From: 13-2-20CM-66-19 sp036273735
GTDB lineage: Bacteria; Pseudomonadota; Gammaproteobacteria; Steroidobacterales; Steroidobacteraceae
NCBI GenBank assembly: GCA_036273735.1
Contig: DASUHA010000136.1
Span: forward strand, 1 to 64,000
DNA: 64,000 bases
Reading direction: 5' to 3'
A program made the translations under genes and the position numbers. This document shows positions 26,286-34,367 of this stretch, in pieces. The notes beneath the pieces are model-generated. The model was not told the origin of the DNA and searched no databases. It was given only the letters and a program-made list of their open reading frames with translations. Each line of letters opens with the position of its first letter. Positions within the stretch are counted from its first letter, which is position 1.

Positions 26286-27086
26286 ATGAGAATGCGTTTG
26301 AGGTCGCTCGCACCATTGATGATCGTCGCCGCAACGGCTGCGCCCATGGGCTCACAGGCGCTGGCAGCGGACTATTCGCATTACGTCTCTCCCTGGAAGA
26401 CCCCCTGGGCCTACCAAGGTCCGCGCGGGGCGGCGCATTGGAGCTCACTGGATCCGGCATACGAGATCTGCAATACCGGCAAGGCGCAATCGCCGATCGA
26501 CATCCGCAACGCCCGTAAGGCGCATCTGCCGCCGCTGCGATTCGAATACAGGAGCGAGCCTGCCCGATATGTGATCAACAACAGATGGACGCTCCGGGTG
26601 AATTACCACGACGCTCCGGGCACCGGCAGCTTCCTCGTGATCGGAGATAAGCGCTACCAGGTCATCCAGTTCCACTTTCATCATCCGGCCGAAGAGACCA
26701 TCGACGGCAAGCGCTACCCGATGATCCTCCACATCATGAACAAGAGCAGCGACGGACAGGTCGTCGGGGTCACCGTCTTCCTGAAAGAGGGCCGGGCCAA
26801 CCCGCTGTTTGGGAGCATTCTCGAGTATGGACCCGCTACCGAAGGACAGGTGGCGGTCCCCGGACTCGATGTCGACCCGAGCGTAATGTTGCCTCGCGAC
26901 AAGGCTTACTACCAGTACATGGGGTCGGTGTCGGCACCGCCGTGCACCGAGGGTGTCCGCTGGATCGTCCTCAAGACACCGGTTGAGGTTTCCCAGGCTC
27001 AGATTCAGGCTTTCGCCAAGCTCTTTCCGAATGATGCGCGGCCGCCTCAGCCGCTCAACGGGCGCGTCGTCGAGGAGAGTGAGTGA
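26286..27086 (+). CDS. Periplasmic alpha-carbonic anhydrase with an altered active site
   Basis: A 266-residue protein with a signal peptide (SLAPLMIVAATAAPMGSQALAA). The zinc ligands of alpha-carbonic anhydrases are present: FHFHH (His130, His132) and His149, 17 residues on as in other bacterial enzymes. QSPIDI and GSVSAPPCTEGVRW are family marks. However, the proton-shuttle site NNGH reads NNRW, the Glu before the third zinc His is Ile, and the Thr199-Thr200 pair reads Ser-Ala. Expected role is CO2/bicarbonate interconversion; with these changes it may be slow or act as an esterase or binding protein. GGAGG precedes the ATG. Confidence 0.87.
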   Translation: MRMRLRSLAPLMIVAATAAPMGSQALAADYSHYVSPWKTPWAYQGPRGAAHWSSLDPAYEICNTGKAQSPIDIRNARKAHLPPLRFEYRSEPARYVINNRWTLRVNYHDAPGTGSFLVIGDKRYQVIQFHFHHPAEETIDGKRYPMILHIMNKSSDGQVVGVTVFLKEGRANPLFGSILEYGPATEGQVAVPGLDVDPSVMLPRDKAYYQYMGSVSAPPCTEGVRWIVLKTPVEVSQAQIQAFAKLFPNDARPPQPLNGRVVEESE

Positions 27087-27090
27087 ATCG

Positions 27091-27675
27091 TCAAGGCCTC
27101 TGACCCGAGGACTTACCGAGGCGGCTCGGATCCGCGATATCGTGAATGCGGCCGGCCTCGATGTCGGCAAGGAGATCCTTCAGCCAGGCGCGATCGAGTC
27201 GGCGCTGCTTGTCGAGGTGCCGCAACAGGTAGTCGCCGCCGGTTGAGATCACGGCGCTCATTTCCTTCCGGATCGGACCCAGCTTGGCGATGAGATCATC
27301 GAGACGCGAGATCCTGCGGCGGACCAGATCTTCCAGAACGCCCAGGTCGCACAGATGCAGGAACAGCAGGGGACCGTACAGCGTCTGTGAGGCCGGCCCG
27401 TCCTCCTCGAACTGGGCGTAGAGCTGGCGGAGGAATTGCGCCTTTCCCGCCGGCGTGACTTTGTAGACGGTACGAATACCGCCGCGCGCCACGCGCTCCC
27501 GGCTCACCGCCGCGATCAGCTTCTCCTTCTCGAGCTGGCGAATCGCGTAATAGAGCGTCCCCACATCGACGTCGGTGTAACACTCGACCATCGCGTTCTC
27601 GAGGCGGCGCTTGATCTCGTACGGGTGGAAATCCCCCCGGTGCAGCACCCCGAGTATCAGCAGGCTTGCCTTCAT
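27091..27675 (-). CDS. PadR-family transcriptional regulator
   Basis: A 194-residue repressor: winged helix (ASLLILGVLHRGDFHPYEIKRRLE, then VDVGTLYYAIRQLEKEKLI and RTVYKVTPAGKAQFL) followed by a C-terminal Vir-like dimerisation region with long helices (LVRRRISRLDDLIAKLG, LDKQRRLDRAWLKDLLADIE). The start lies inside an 18-bp palindrome, a clear autoregulation site. It is divergent from the small membrane gene at 27726, the obvious target. It converges with the carbonic anhydrase gene, 4 nt apart. Confidence 0.9.
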   Translation of the reverse strand: MKASLLILGVLHRGDFHPYEIKRRLENAMVECYTDVDVGTLYYAIRQLEKEKLIAAVSRERVARGGIRTVYKVTPAGKAQFLRQLYAQFEEDGPASQTLYGPLLFLHLCDLGVLEDLVRRRISRLDDLIAKLGPIRKEMSAVISTGGDYLLRHLDKQRRLDRAWLKDLLADIEAGRIHDIADPSRLGKSSGQRP

Positions 27676-27704
27676 AGTTTAATTAAACTATCATATTTAA
27701 ACTA
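27674..27704. promoter_or_regulatory. PadR operator: perfect 18-bp palindrome plus a half-site
   Basis: ATAGTTTAATTAAACTAT at 27674-27691 is a perfect palindrome in otherwise GC-rich DNA and overlaps the PadR start codon. A second TTTAAACTA lies at 27696-27704, matching one arm. PadR regulators typically bind AT-rich dyads near their own promoter, so this is a strong operator candidate for both divergent genes. Confidence 0.8.
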
Positions 27705-27725
27705 AAAGAAATTCGGAGTGCCCTC

Positions 27726-28133
27726 ATGTGGCGGACGGTCGCCGGCGTAGCCGCCGGGTTCGTGGCTTGGATCGTGGTGGTGACGATCCTCAACTGGGGC
27801 CTGCGTCTCTGGCTTCCGGGGTATGCGCAGGTCGAGCACGCGATGGTGTTCACGCTCGCGATGAAGGCTGCACGCCTTGCGATCGCAGCGCTCACCTCAT
27901 TGACGGCTGGCGCAGTCGTCCGTGCCATCGCGCCCTCGAGCCGGTGGGCACCCTGGATCCTCGGCCTGCTGATGCTCGCGCTGTTCGTCCCCGACCACAT
28001 CCAGCTCTGGACCAGGTTTCCGGTCTGGTACCACCTGACCTTCCTCGTCACGCTGGCGCCGCTCGTGGTGCTCGGTGCGACGCTCGTGCGGCGCGGCAAC
28101 CCCGGCGCCGCCGGCGATGCGCGTGCGGCCTGA
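27726..28133 (+). CDS. Small four-helix membrane protein under PadR control
   Basis: A 135-residue protein with four hydrophobic segments (TVAGVAAGFVAWIVVVTIL, ALTSLTAGAVVRAI, WILGLLMLALFVPDHIQLW, LTFLVTLAPLVVLGATLV). Charged residues such as the DHIQLW Asp/His lie at helix ends. No family is recognised. ATG 27726 has GGAG upstream and the gene begins 21 nt past the PadR operator half-site. PadR targets are often efflux or membrane-stress genes, but a transport role is only inferred. Confidence 0.68.
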   Translation: MWRTVAGVAAGFVAWIVVVTILNWGLRLWLPGYAQVEHAMVFTLAMKAARLAIAALTSLTAGAVVRAIAPSSRWAPWILGLLMLALFVPDHIQLWTRFPVWYHLTFLVTLAPLVVLGATLVRRGNPGAAGDARAA

Positions 28134-28148
28134 CGGCGCCCGCACGCC

Positions 28149-29705
28149 CTACTTCAGATTGTCAGTGCTGCGGATGAAGGCCGCGACGTTGTCGTGCAGT
28201 TGCTTCAGCGCCGGAGGATTCAAATACACCATGTGTCCGGACTGGTAGTAGCGATACTCGATATTATCCTGCAGCTTCTGCGGGATCGGCAGATGGTGCA
28301 TCTCGAACCAGCCTTCGTAGAAAGGCGTCGATACGTCGAAATAGCCGCCGTTGATCATGACCTTCATGTCAGGGTTCCGCTTCATGGCGGCAGCCAGATC
28401 GGGCAGCACATTGGGCAAGGAGATGATCGGCCGGTCCGTGCCGGGCGGCGCATGCCGGTAGTCCCAGCTGGCGTAGATCGGGATACCGGGCTTGTATAGG
28501 ACGTCCTGTCCGTAGTGCAGCCTGCCGTGCGCGTAAGCGTTTAAGGCCGAGACGAAAGCCGAGCCGATATCGGCCGTCAACGGATCGTACTCACTGACCT
28601 TGCTCAGCGGATCGAGCGTCGGGCCGGTGAAGCGGGTGTCCGGCGTACCGGTGGTCAGATCCTCGTTCGCGAGCAACTCCTTCTGGAAAGCGCCGTACTC
28701 GATGCGCAGATTCGACTTCAGCAGATAAGCGACCGGCAAGCCGGTGTAGGTGTGCAGCTTCTGCGCGATCGCCTGGCGCTGCGCGGGCGCCAGACCGTTG
28801 CCATGCATCAGCGCCAGCGCGTAGTCCGTCGTGGCGAAATGCTCGACTTCGCTCAGGAATCCCAGCAGGTCCTGCGGCTGACTCGGTAGCCTATGGTGAT
28901 ACCAGGCGGTCGCCGCGTAAGTGGGGAGAGCCACGACGTAAGGCAGATCGACCGACGGGTTTACCTGCGGATCGTCCGGCATCAGATCCCAGTCGAGGAT
29001 GCATGAGAGCAGCATGACACCGTTGAGGTCGATGCTCTCCTTCTGCAGGGCGAGCGGCAGGCCGGCTCCGCGCATGGTCCCGTAGCTCTCGCCGAAGATG
29101 TATTTGGGCGAATTCCAACGATCATACCTGGAGAGGAACTCCCGGATGAACACCGCGAATGCGTGCAGGTCCTGGTCGACGCCGTAGAAGGACTTCTCCG
29201 CATCTTTGCCGCGGATCCGGCTGAAGCCGGTACCGGGCGCATCGACGAAGACGAGATCGCTCACATCGAGCAGACTCTCCTCGTTGCTCACGGTCCGGTA
29301 TGGCGCGGCCGGGATGTGGTCGTGACCTACGACCTGCACGCGGATGGGGCCGAAGGCGCCCATGTGCAGCCAGATCGATGAGGAACCGGGCCCACCGTTG
29401 AAGAGGAAGGTAATCGGCCTGTCGGCCGCCGGAACGCCACTCTTGAAGTAGGCGGCATAGAACATCGAGGCTTCGGCGCTCTTGCTCTTGTCATCCTCCT
29501 GCGCGGCGCTGTCATCCCACCCCTCGGGGTGGACCACGAGTGTGCCCGCCACGGCGCGATAGTCGATGTGCGATCCGCCGACGGTGACGGAGCCCGTGGA
29601 GGTGACTTCGGTAGGCTTGAACTGCTGCGCCCGCCCGGTATCGGCAGCGCGGGCGGCGCAGAAGCAGAAGCTGAGTGCGACGGCGAGCAGAATGTGCTTG
29701 TTCAT
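28149..29705 (-). CDS. Exported serine carboxypeptidase (S10 family)
   Basis: A 518-residue S10-family alpha/beta hydrolase with a signal peptide (HILLAVALSFCFCAARA). The catalytic set is visible: oxyanion loop FLFNGGPGSSS, nucleophile Ser207 in GESYG, Asp in GGYFDVSTP and His in QSGHMVY. It should remove C-terminal residues from peptides in the periplasm or medium. ATG 29705 was taken; GTG 29711 two codons earlier is possible. Its stop is 15 nt from that of the membrane gene. Such proteins are common in peptide-feeding gammaproteobacteria. Confidence 0.9.
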   Translation of the reverse strand: MNKHILLAVALSFCFCAARAADTGRAQQFKPTEVTSTGSVTVGGSHIDYRAVAGTLVVHPEGWDDSAAQEDDKSKSAEASMFYAAYFKSGVPAADRPITFLFNGGPGSSSIWLHMGAFGPIRVQVVGHDHIPAAPYRTVSNEESLLDVSDLVFVDAPGTGFSRIRGKDAEKSFYGVDQDLHAFAVFIREFLSRYDRWNSPKYIFGESYGTMRGAGLPLALQKESIDLNGVMLLSCILDWDLMPDDPQVNPSVDLPYVVALPTYAATAWYHHRLPSQPQDLLGFLSEVEHFATTDYALALMHGNGLAPAQRQAIAQKLHTYTGLPVAYLLKSNLRIEYGAFQKELLANEDLTTGTPDTRFTGPTLDPLSKVSEYDPLTADIGSAFVSALNAYAHGRLHYGQDVLYKPGIPIYASWDYRHAPPGTDRPIISLPNVLPDLAAAMKRNPDMKVMINGGYFDVSTPFYEGWFEMHHLPIPQKLQDNIEYRYYQSGHMVYLNPPALKQLHDNVAAFIRSTDNLK

Positions 29706-29764
29706 GATCACCAGCGGCCTGTTTCGCCCGATAATACCCTAACGAGAGTGCGTATTGGTGCAGC

Positions 29765-30994
29765 ATGCAGCAGCCTCAAATCCAACCGTTGGATGGAATC
29801 AGGGTCCTCGATCTGTCACGGGTTCTTGCCGGCCCGATGGCGAGCCAGAATCTGGCCGATCTCGGAGCCGCCGTCGTCAAGATCGAAAAGCCCGGAGAGG
29901 GTGATGAGACGCGCAGGTGGGGACCGCCATTTGCGCAAGACACGAGCGGCACTGATGGCGATGCGACGTATTTTCTCTGTTGCAACCGCGGCAAACGCTC
30001 GGTGACGGTGGACTTCACGCAAGCGGAAGGCGCTGAAATCATTCGCCGACTGGCCGCGCGCGCCGACGTGCTGCTCGAAAATTACAAAGTCGGCAGTCTC
30101 GAGCGATACGGGCTCGACTCCGCCTCGCTGAGATCGCTCAATCCGCGACTCATCTACTGCTCGATCACCGGCTTCGGCCAGAGCGGTCCTTACGCCGACC
30201 GGCCCGGCTACGATGCGCTCATTCAGGCAATGGGAGGGCTGATGAGTATAACGGGCGAGCCGGATGCAAATCCGGGCGGCGGTCCACAGAAGACTGGCGT
30301 GGCCGTGGTCGACCTCATGGCCGGCTCCTGTGCCACAAGCGCGATACTGGCTGCACTGCTTGCGCGCGTGAGAACCGGCAACGGAACGCACATCGATATC
30401 TCCCTGCTCGACGTACAGGTCGCGGCGCTCGCGAATCAGGCGACTGCCTGGCTCGTCGGGCATTCGCTCCCACGGCGTTGGGGCAACAGCCATCCATCGA
30501 TCGTTCCCTATCAGCCGTTCGCGTGCTCCGATGGGAAGGTGATGATTGCGGTGGGAAACGACAGTCAGTTCACCGCCCTCTGTCGGGCGGCCGACTGTCT
30601 GGAGCTCGCCACCGATCCGCGCTTTCGGGTCAACGCCGGCAGAGTTACCCATCGGGAGGCCCTGCTCGCAGCGCTGAGTCCACGGCTCGCGGGCAAGACC
30701 GCCGCCGAATGGGTCCTGCTCGGCCAAAAGCACGGCTTCCCGTGTGGGCCAATCAACACGATCGATCGCGTGTTCGATGACCCGCAGGTCAGTGCCCGCG
30801 GGCTGGTCAGCAAGCTCGAGAGCCGCCGCTATGGCTCGGTGAGCACCGTCGCGAACCCGATGCGATTCGACGGCCGGCCGGCCGTATCGCAGTTGCCGCC
30901 GCCGGAGCTTGGCAGCTCGACGATCGAGGTGCTTCGCGAGCACGGTTACACGCGCGAAGCCATCGACGATTTGCAGTCGCAGGGCGTCATCTAG
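29765..30994 (+). CDS. CaiB/BaiF family class III CoA-transferase
   Basis: A 409-residue class III CoA-transferase. Opening LDGIRVLDLSRVLAGPMASQNLADLGA and VVKIEKPGEGDETR, CNRGKRSVTVD, and the catalytic Asp183 in VAVVDLMAG are all as expected. It moves CoA between carboxylic acids through a mixed-anhydride intermediate; the acids are unknown. It is cytoplasmic. It lies 65 nt before an amidase gene on the same strand, so the two may serve one degradative pathway. The divergent neighbour is the S10 peptidase. Confidence 0.9.
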   Translation: MQQPQIQPLDGIRVLDLSRVLAGPMASQNLADLGAAVVKIEKPGEGDETRRWGPPFAQDTSGTDGDATYFLCCNRGKRSVTVDFTQAEGAEIIRRLAARADVLLENYKVGSLERYGLDSASLRSLNPRLIYCSITGFGQSGPYADRPGYDALIQAMGGLMSITGEPDANPGGGPQKTGVAVVDLMAGSCATSAILAALLARVRTGNGTHIDISLLDVQVAALANQATAWLVGHSLPRRWGNSHPSIVPYQPFACSDGKVMIAVGNDSQFTALCRAADCLELATDPRFRVNAGRVTHREALLAALSPRLAGKTAAEWVLLGQKHGFPCGPINTIDRVFDDPQVSARGLVSKLESRRYGSVSTVANPMRFDGRPAVSQLPPPELGSSTIEVLREHGYTREAIDDLQSQGVI

Positions 30995-31059
30995 CAGACA
31001 CGTATCAATGCCGGCGCGGCGGGTTATGATCGCGCTCCGAACTCTGGCGGAAAGCGCTC

Positions 31060-32409
31060 ATGAAAATCCTCGCCGAACTCGCCCGGGACCTGCGCGCAGG
31101 CGCGACCAGCAGCCGCGCGCTCGTGGAAGAATGCCTCGACAGAATCGTCGATACCGCCGGCGAGGGACAGCGCACCTTCGTCAAGGTGCATGCCGATACC
31201 GCGCGTGTAGCGGCCGACTATTACGATCGGCTGCGTGCACACGGAATACAGCCTTCGCCCTACGCCGGCATCCCGGTGTCGATCAAGGATCTGTTCGATC
31301 TCGCCGGGGACGTCACGACGGCCGGGTCGACGGTCCTGCGCGACCAGCCGCCCGCCGAAGCGGACGCGCCTGCCATAGCCCGGCTGCGCGCCGCGGGCTT
31401 CATTCCGATCGGCCGCACGAACATGACGGAGTTCGCCTATTCGGGACTCGGAGTCAATCCACATTACGGCACGCCGCTCAATCCTTTCGAGCGCGACCGG
31501 CGCCGAATCCCGGGAGGCTCCTCCTCCGGTGCCGCCATCTCCATCACCGAGCAGATGTGCCACGGGGCTGTAGGGACCGACACCGGGGGCTCGTGCAGGA
31601 TCCCGGCCGCGTTTTGCGGCATCACCGGATTCAAGCCCACGCAGCGAAGGGTGCCCCTCGCCGGCGTCTTCCCGCTATCTCGATCCCTCGATTCAGTCGG
31701 GCCCCTCGCGGCGAGCGTCGGGTGCTGCGCCATCCTCGATGCATTCCTCGCGGCAGAGTCTTCGCCTGCTCTCGATACGAGAGAAGTGCGCGGGGCGCGC
31801 CTCGCCGTGCCACAGCGTTACGTCATGGACAAGCTCGACCCGCACGTGGCGCGCAGCTTCGGGCGCGCACTCTCGCAACTGAGCAAAGCCCGCGCCGAGC
31901 TCATCGAGCTACCGCTGGCAGAGCTCGATGCGATCTCCCGGCTCAACGCCAAGGGCGGCTTCCCTGCCGCCGAGGCGTACGCGCTGCACCGGCAGCGTCT
32001 GGACACCCAACGGGCGCAGATCGATCCACGCGTATCCATGCGCATCCTGCGGGGCCGGGAGCAGAGCGCCGCGGACTACATCGATCTCTTTAGCGCGCGC
32101 GCCGATCTCAAGCGGGCCACCGAGCGGCAACTTGCGCCGTTCGATGCGGTCGTCCTCCCCACCTGCGCCACAGTGGCTCCCATGCTCGAGGAGCTGGAAT
32201 CGGACGAGGAATACATCCGCCTCAATCTGCTGGCCGTGCGCAACTCGACGGTGGTCAATCTTCTCGATCGCTGCGCGGTATCGATCCCCTGCCAGGAATC
32301 CGGCTCGGCGCCCGTCGGTCTCACCCTCATGGGTCCGCACGGCGGCGATCGTGCTTTGCTCGCCCTGGCAGCCGCGGTCGAGCCGCTGATCTCCCCGAGG
32401 CGGACCTGA
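31060..32409 (+). CDS. Amidase signature family hydrolase
   Basis: A 449-residue amidase with the Ser-Ser-Lys triad: Lys76 in PVSIKDLFD, Ser154 in GGSSSG and nucleophile Ser178 in DTGGSCR, with spacing as in peptide amidase. It hydrolyses a small amide to acid and ammonia or amine. The Cys after the nucleophile replaces the usual Ile or Val. It lacks GatA-specific context, so it is unlikely to be the tRNA amidotransferase subunit. It follows a CoA-transferase, consistent with activation of the freed acid (inference). Confidence 0.9.
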   Translation: MKILAELARDLRAGATSSRALVEECLDRIVDTAGEGQRTFVKVHADTARVAADYYDRLRAHGIQPSPYAGIPVSIKDLFDLAGDVTTAGSTVLRDQPPAEADAPAIARLRAAGFIPIGRTNMTEFAYSGLGVNPHYGTPLNPFERDRRRIPGGSSSGAAISITEQMCHGAVGTDTGGSCRIPAAFCGITGFKPTQRRVPLAGVFPLSRSLDSVGPLAASVGCCAILDAFLAAESSPALDTREVRGARLAVPQRYVMDKLDPHVARSFGRALSQLSKARAELIELPLAELDAISRLNAKGGFPAAEAYALHRQRLDTQRAQIDPRVSMRILRGREQSAADYIDLFSARADLKRATERQLAPFDAVVLPTCATVAPMLEELESDEEYIRLNLLAVRNSTVVNLLDRCAVSIPCQESGSAPVGLTLMGPHGGDRALLALAAAVEPLISPRRT

Positions 32410-32495
32410 GCATCCGGCCGCGGACCGGGACCCCTTGCAACCGTTTCGCCAGATCGGGGTTCTAAGGGACAAGCTACGCCTGGGATCCGCATATC

Positions 32496-33404
32496 ATGAA
32501 TACACGCACCGTCAGAGTCCTGATGATCCTGTCCGTAATGCTCGGCACGTCGGCGGCGCTCGCCGCGGGACGGACTTATGACAAGCGACTCGATGCTCCG
32601 CCGGGTGGCCATCTGACGTTCGACACGGATGTCGGCTCAGTGTCAGTCGTCGGACGTGACGCTCCCCAGGTCGTCATTCACGCTGATCTGGAGGGCTCGG
32701 AAGATTTCCTGTCTCGGTTCCACATGAGCGCGGAGCAGACCCCCACTGGGGTTACGTTCTCGGCGCGTGTGGACCATAAGGGCTGGCACGACTGGTTCAA
32801 TTTCGGACACACCCGGGTGCGATTCACCGTCGAGGTACCTCGCAATTATCCGGTTGAGCTCAAGACCGCGGGCGGCGGTATCGATCTGAGGGACTTGAAC
32901 GCCTCGGTACACGGAGTGACTTCAGGCGGGGGCATCGTCGTCCAAAATATCGCCGGCGCAGTGGACGCGCACACCTCTGGCGGCAGCATCAAGGCAAAGA
33001 CCCTCAAGGCGGGCGCGCGATTGGATTCCTCGGGCGGAAGCATCGAAGTAACGGACTCGAGCGGTGATCTCGACATCCACACGTCCGGCGGCAGCATCGA
33101 GATGGACAACGACGACGGTAAAGTGGACGCCGATACTTCGGGAGGCGGTATTCGAGCGCAGTTGCGGTCGAACCGCGGCATCAGCCTGCGCAGCTCCGGC
33201 GGCTCCATCACCCTGCTGCTCCCGCAGGGCACGCACGCGTCGATTGATGCGGCAACGAGTGGTGGCCGCGTAACGTCCGATTTCCCCCTGAGCTCGACGG
33301 AAACCACGAGCCGCAGTCATCTGGAAGGCGCCATCGGAGGGGGTGGTCCCGCGATTTACCTGCGCACCTCCGGCGGCAGCATTCGCGTCTCGCCGCCCGG
33401 CTGA
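32496..33404 (+). CDS. DUF4097-type beta-repeat exported protein
   Basis: A 302-residue protein with a Sec signal (TVRVLMILSVMLGTSAALAAG) and a right-handed beta-helix-like body. The repeated unit is about 17-20 residues with the core SGGSI or SGGGI: VTSGGGIVV, HTSGGSIKA, DSSGGSIEV, HTSGGSIEM, DTSGGGIRA, RSSGGSITL, RTSGGSIRV. This is the DUF4097/putative adhesin pattern. Role unknown; a surface or envelope location is likely. A second member lies at the right edge (63559-64000). Converges with the AIM24 gene. Confidence 0.83.
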   Translation: MNTRTVRVLMILSVMLGTSAALAAGRTYDKRLDAPPGGHLTFDTDVGSVSVVGRDAPQVVIHADLEGSEDFLSRFHMSAEQTPTGVTFSARVDHKGWHDWFNFGHTRVRFTVEVPRNYPVELKTAGGGIDLRDLNASVHGVTSGGGIVVQNIAGAVDAHTSGGSIKAKTLKAGARLDSSGGSIEVTDSSGDLDIHTSGGSIEMDNDDGKVDADTSGGGIRAQLRSNRGISLRSSGGSITLLLPQGTHASIDAATSGGRVTSDFPLSSTETTSRSHLEGAIGGGGPAIYLRTSGGSIRVSPPG

Positions 33405-33414
33405 GGCGGCGACC

Positions 33415-34179
33415 CTACCGGTTGCCGCCGAACATATCGCGTAACACCGCGCCGGCGATACCGCCGGCAGTGGCGCTTTCGACGCGCTGCCCCGCACCGC
33501 CGAGATAAGGCGCAAGCGCATGCGCGAGATTGGGCACAGTCAGGGTCTGCAGCCAGACCCTGCCGGGCCCGGTCAGCCGCGCCACGAAGAGCCCATCGCC
33601 CCCGAAGATCGCATTGGCAAATCCGCGCATCAGAGTGATGTCGAAATTCACACTGTCCTGGAACATGCCGATGTGGCCCGGATGCACCTGCAGGGTTTCG
33701 CCGGCGGCGAGATCGTAGGTCACCACCTCCCCGCCGAGCTCCACCCACGCGGTGCAGGGACCGGTCAGGCGCTGCAGGAGAAAGCCGTCACCGCCGAAGA
33801 TGCCCGCGCCGAGGGAGCGCTGAAAACCGGTCGCGAGCTGCAGTCCCTCGGTGCCGCAGAGAAAGCCGTGGCGATGAATCAGATACGAGTGCCCGGGCGG
33901 CACATCGACCTGCAGGATGGCGCCGGGCACTTTCGCGGCGAAGGCCACGACCCCTCGACCCGCGGGCGCCGAGTACTCGGTCATGAAAAGACCGCCGCCC
34001 GACAACGCCCGCCCGATCGCGCCAAAGAGGCCGCGTGCTCCGGCCGTGTAGGCGGTCGTGCGCATCTGCACCCCCTCGGTCATCCACGAGAACTCGCCCG
34101 GCTCGGCGACGATACGATCGTTGGGCTCGAGGCCGATCTCGAGGACAGGCATCGTGGTGCCTTTGATCTGCGATTTCAT
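33415..34179 (-). CDS. TIGR00266/AIM24-family protein
   Basis: A 254-residue protein of the AIM24 family, a double-psi or cupin-like beta fold. Visible marks: MPVLEIGLEPNDRIVAEPGEFSWMT, SGGGLFMTEYSAP, a repeated IFGGDGFLLQRLTGP / IFGGDGLFVARLTGPG, and AGETLQVHPGHIGMF. The two near-identical GGDG segments show the internal duplication of the family. Bacterial function is not known; the mitochondrial member affects inner-membrane organisation. The stop is 10 nt from that of the DUF4097 gene (convergent). ATG 34179 was picked for the conserved N-terminus. Confidence 0.87.
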   Translation of the reverse strand: MKSQIKGTTMPVLEIGLEPNDRIVAEPGEFSWMTEGVQMRTTAYTAGARGLFGAIGRALSGGGLFMTEYSAPAGRGVVAFAAKVPGAILQVDVPPGHSYLIHRHGFLCGTEGLQLATGFQRSLGAGIFGGDGFLLQRLTGPCTAWVELGGEVVTYDLAAGETLQVHPGHIGMFQDSVNFDITLMRGFANAIFGGDGLFVARLTGPGRVWLQTLTVPNLAHALAPYLGGAGQRVESATAGGIAGAVLRDMFGGNR

Positions 34180-34367
34180 TGTTTGCGACTCCGAACTGTC
34201 TGGAACGCTCAGCGGGCAGAGCCCTGGCCGCATCGAGTGTAGTTCCGCTCAACGTCGGCCACAACGCTCCCGATACTCGGGCCCCTGACAGGTTCATCAC
34301 GCAACCTCTTGTAACTACGGTCGCTACGCGCGACGATCCGCCTGCCCCGATAGCGCGCCACCGGATC

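Noticed and set aside
30909..32093. Plus-strand frame overlapping the CoA-transferase and amidase
   Set aside because: It spans two real genes out of phase and is Arg/Ala-rich with no motif.
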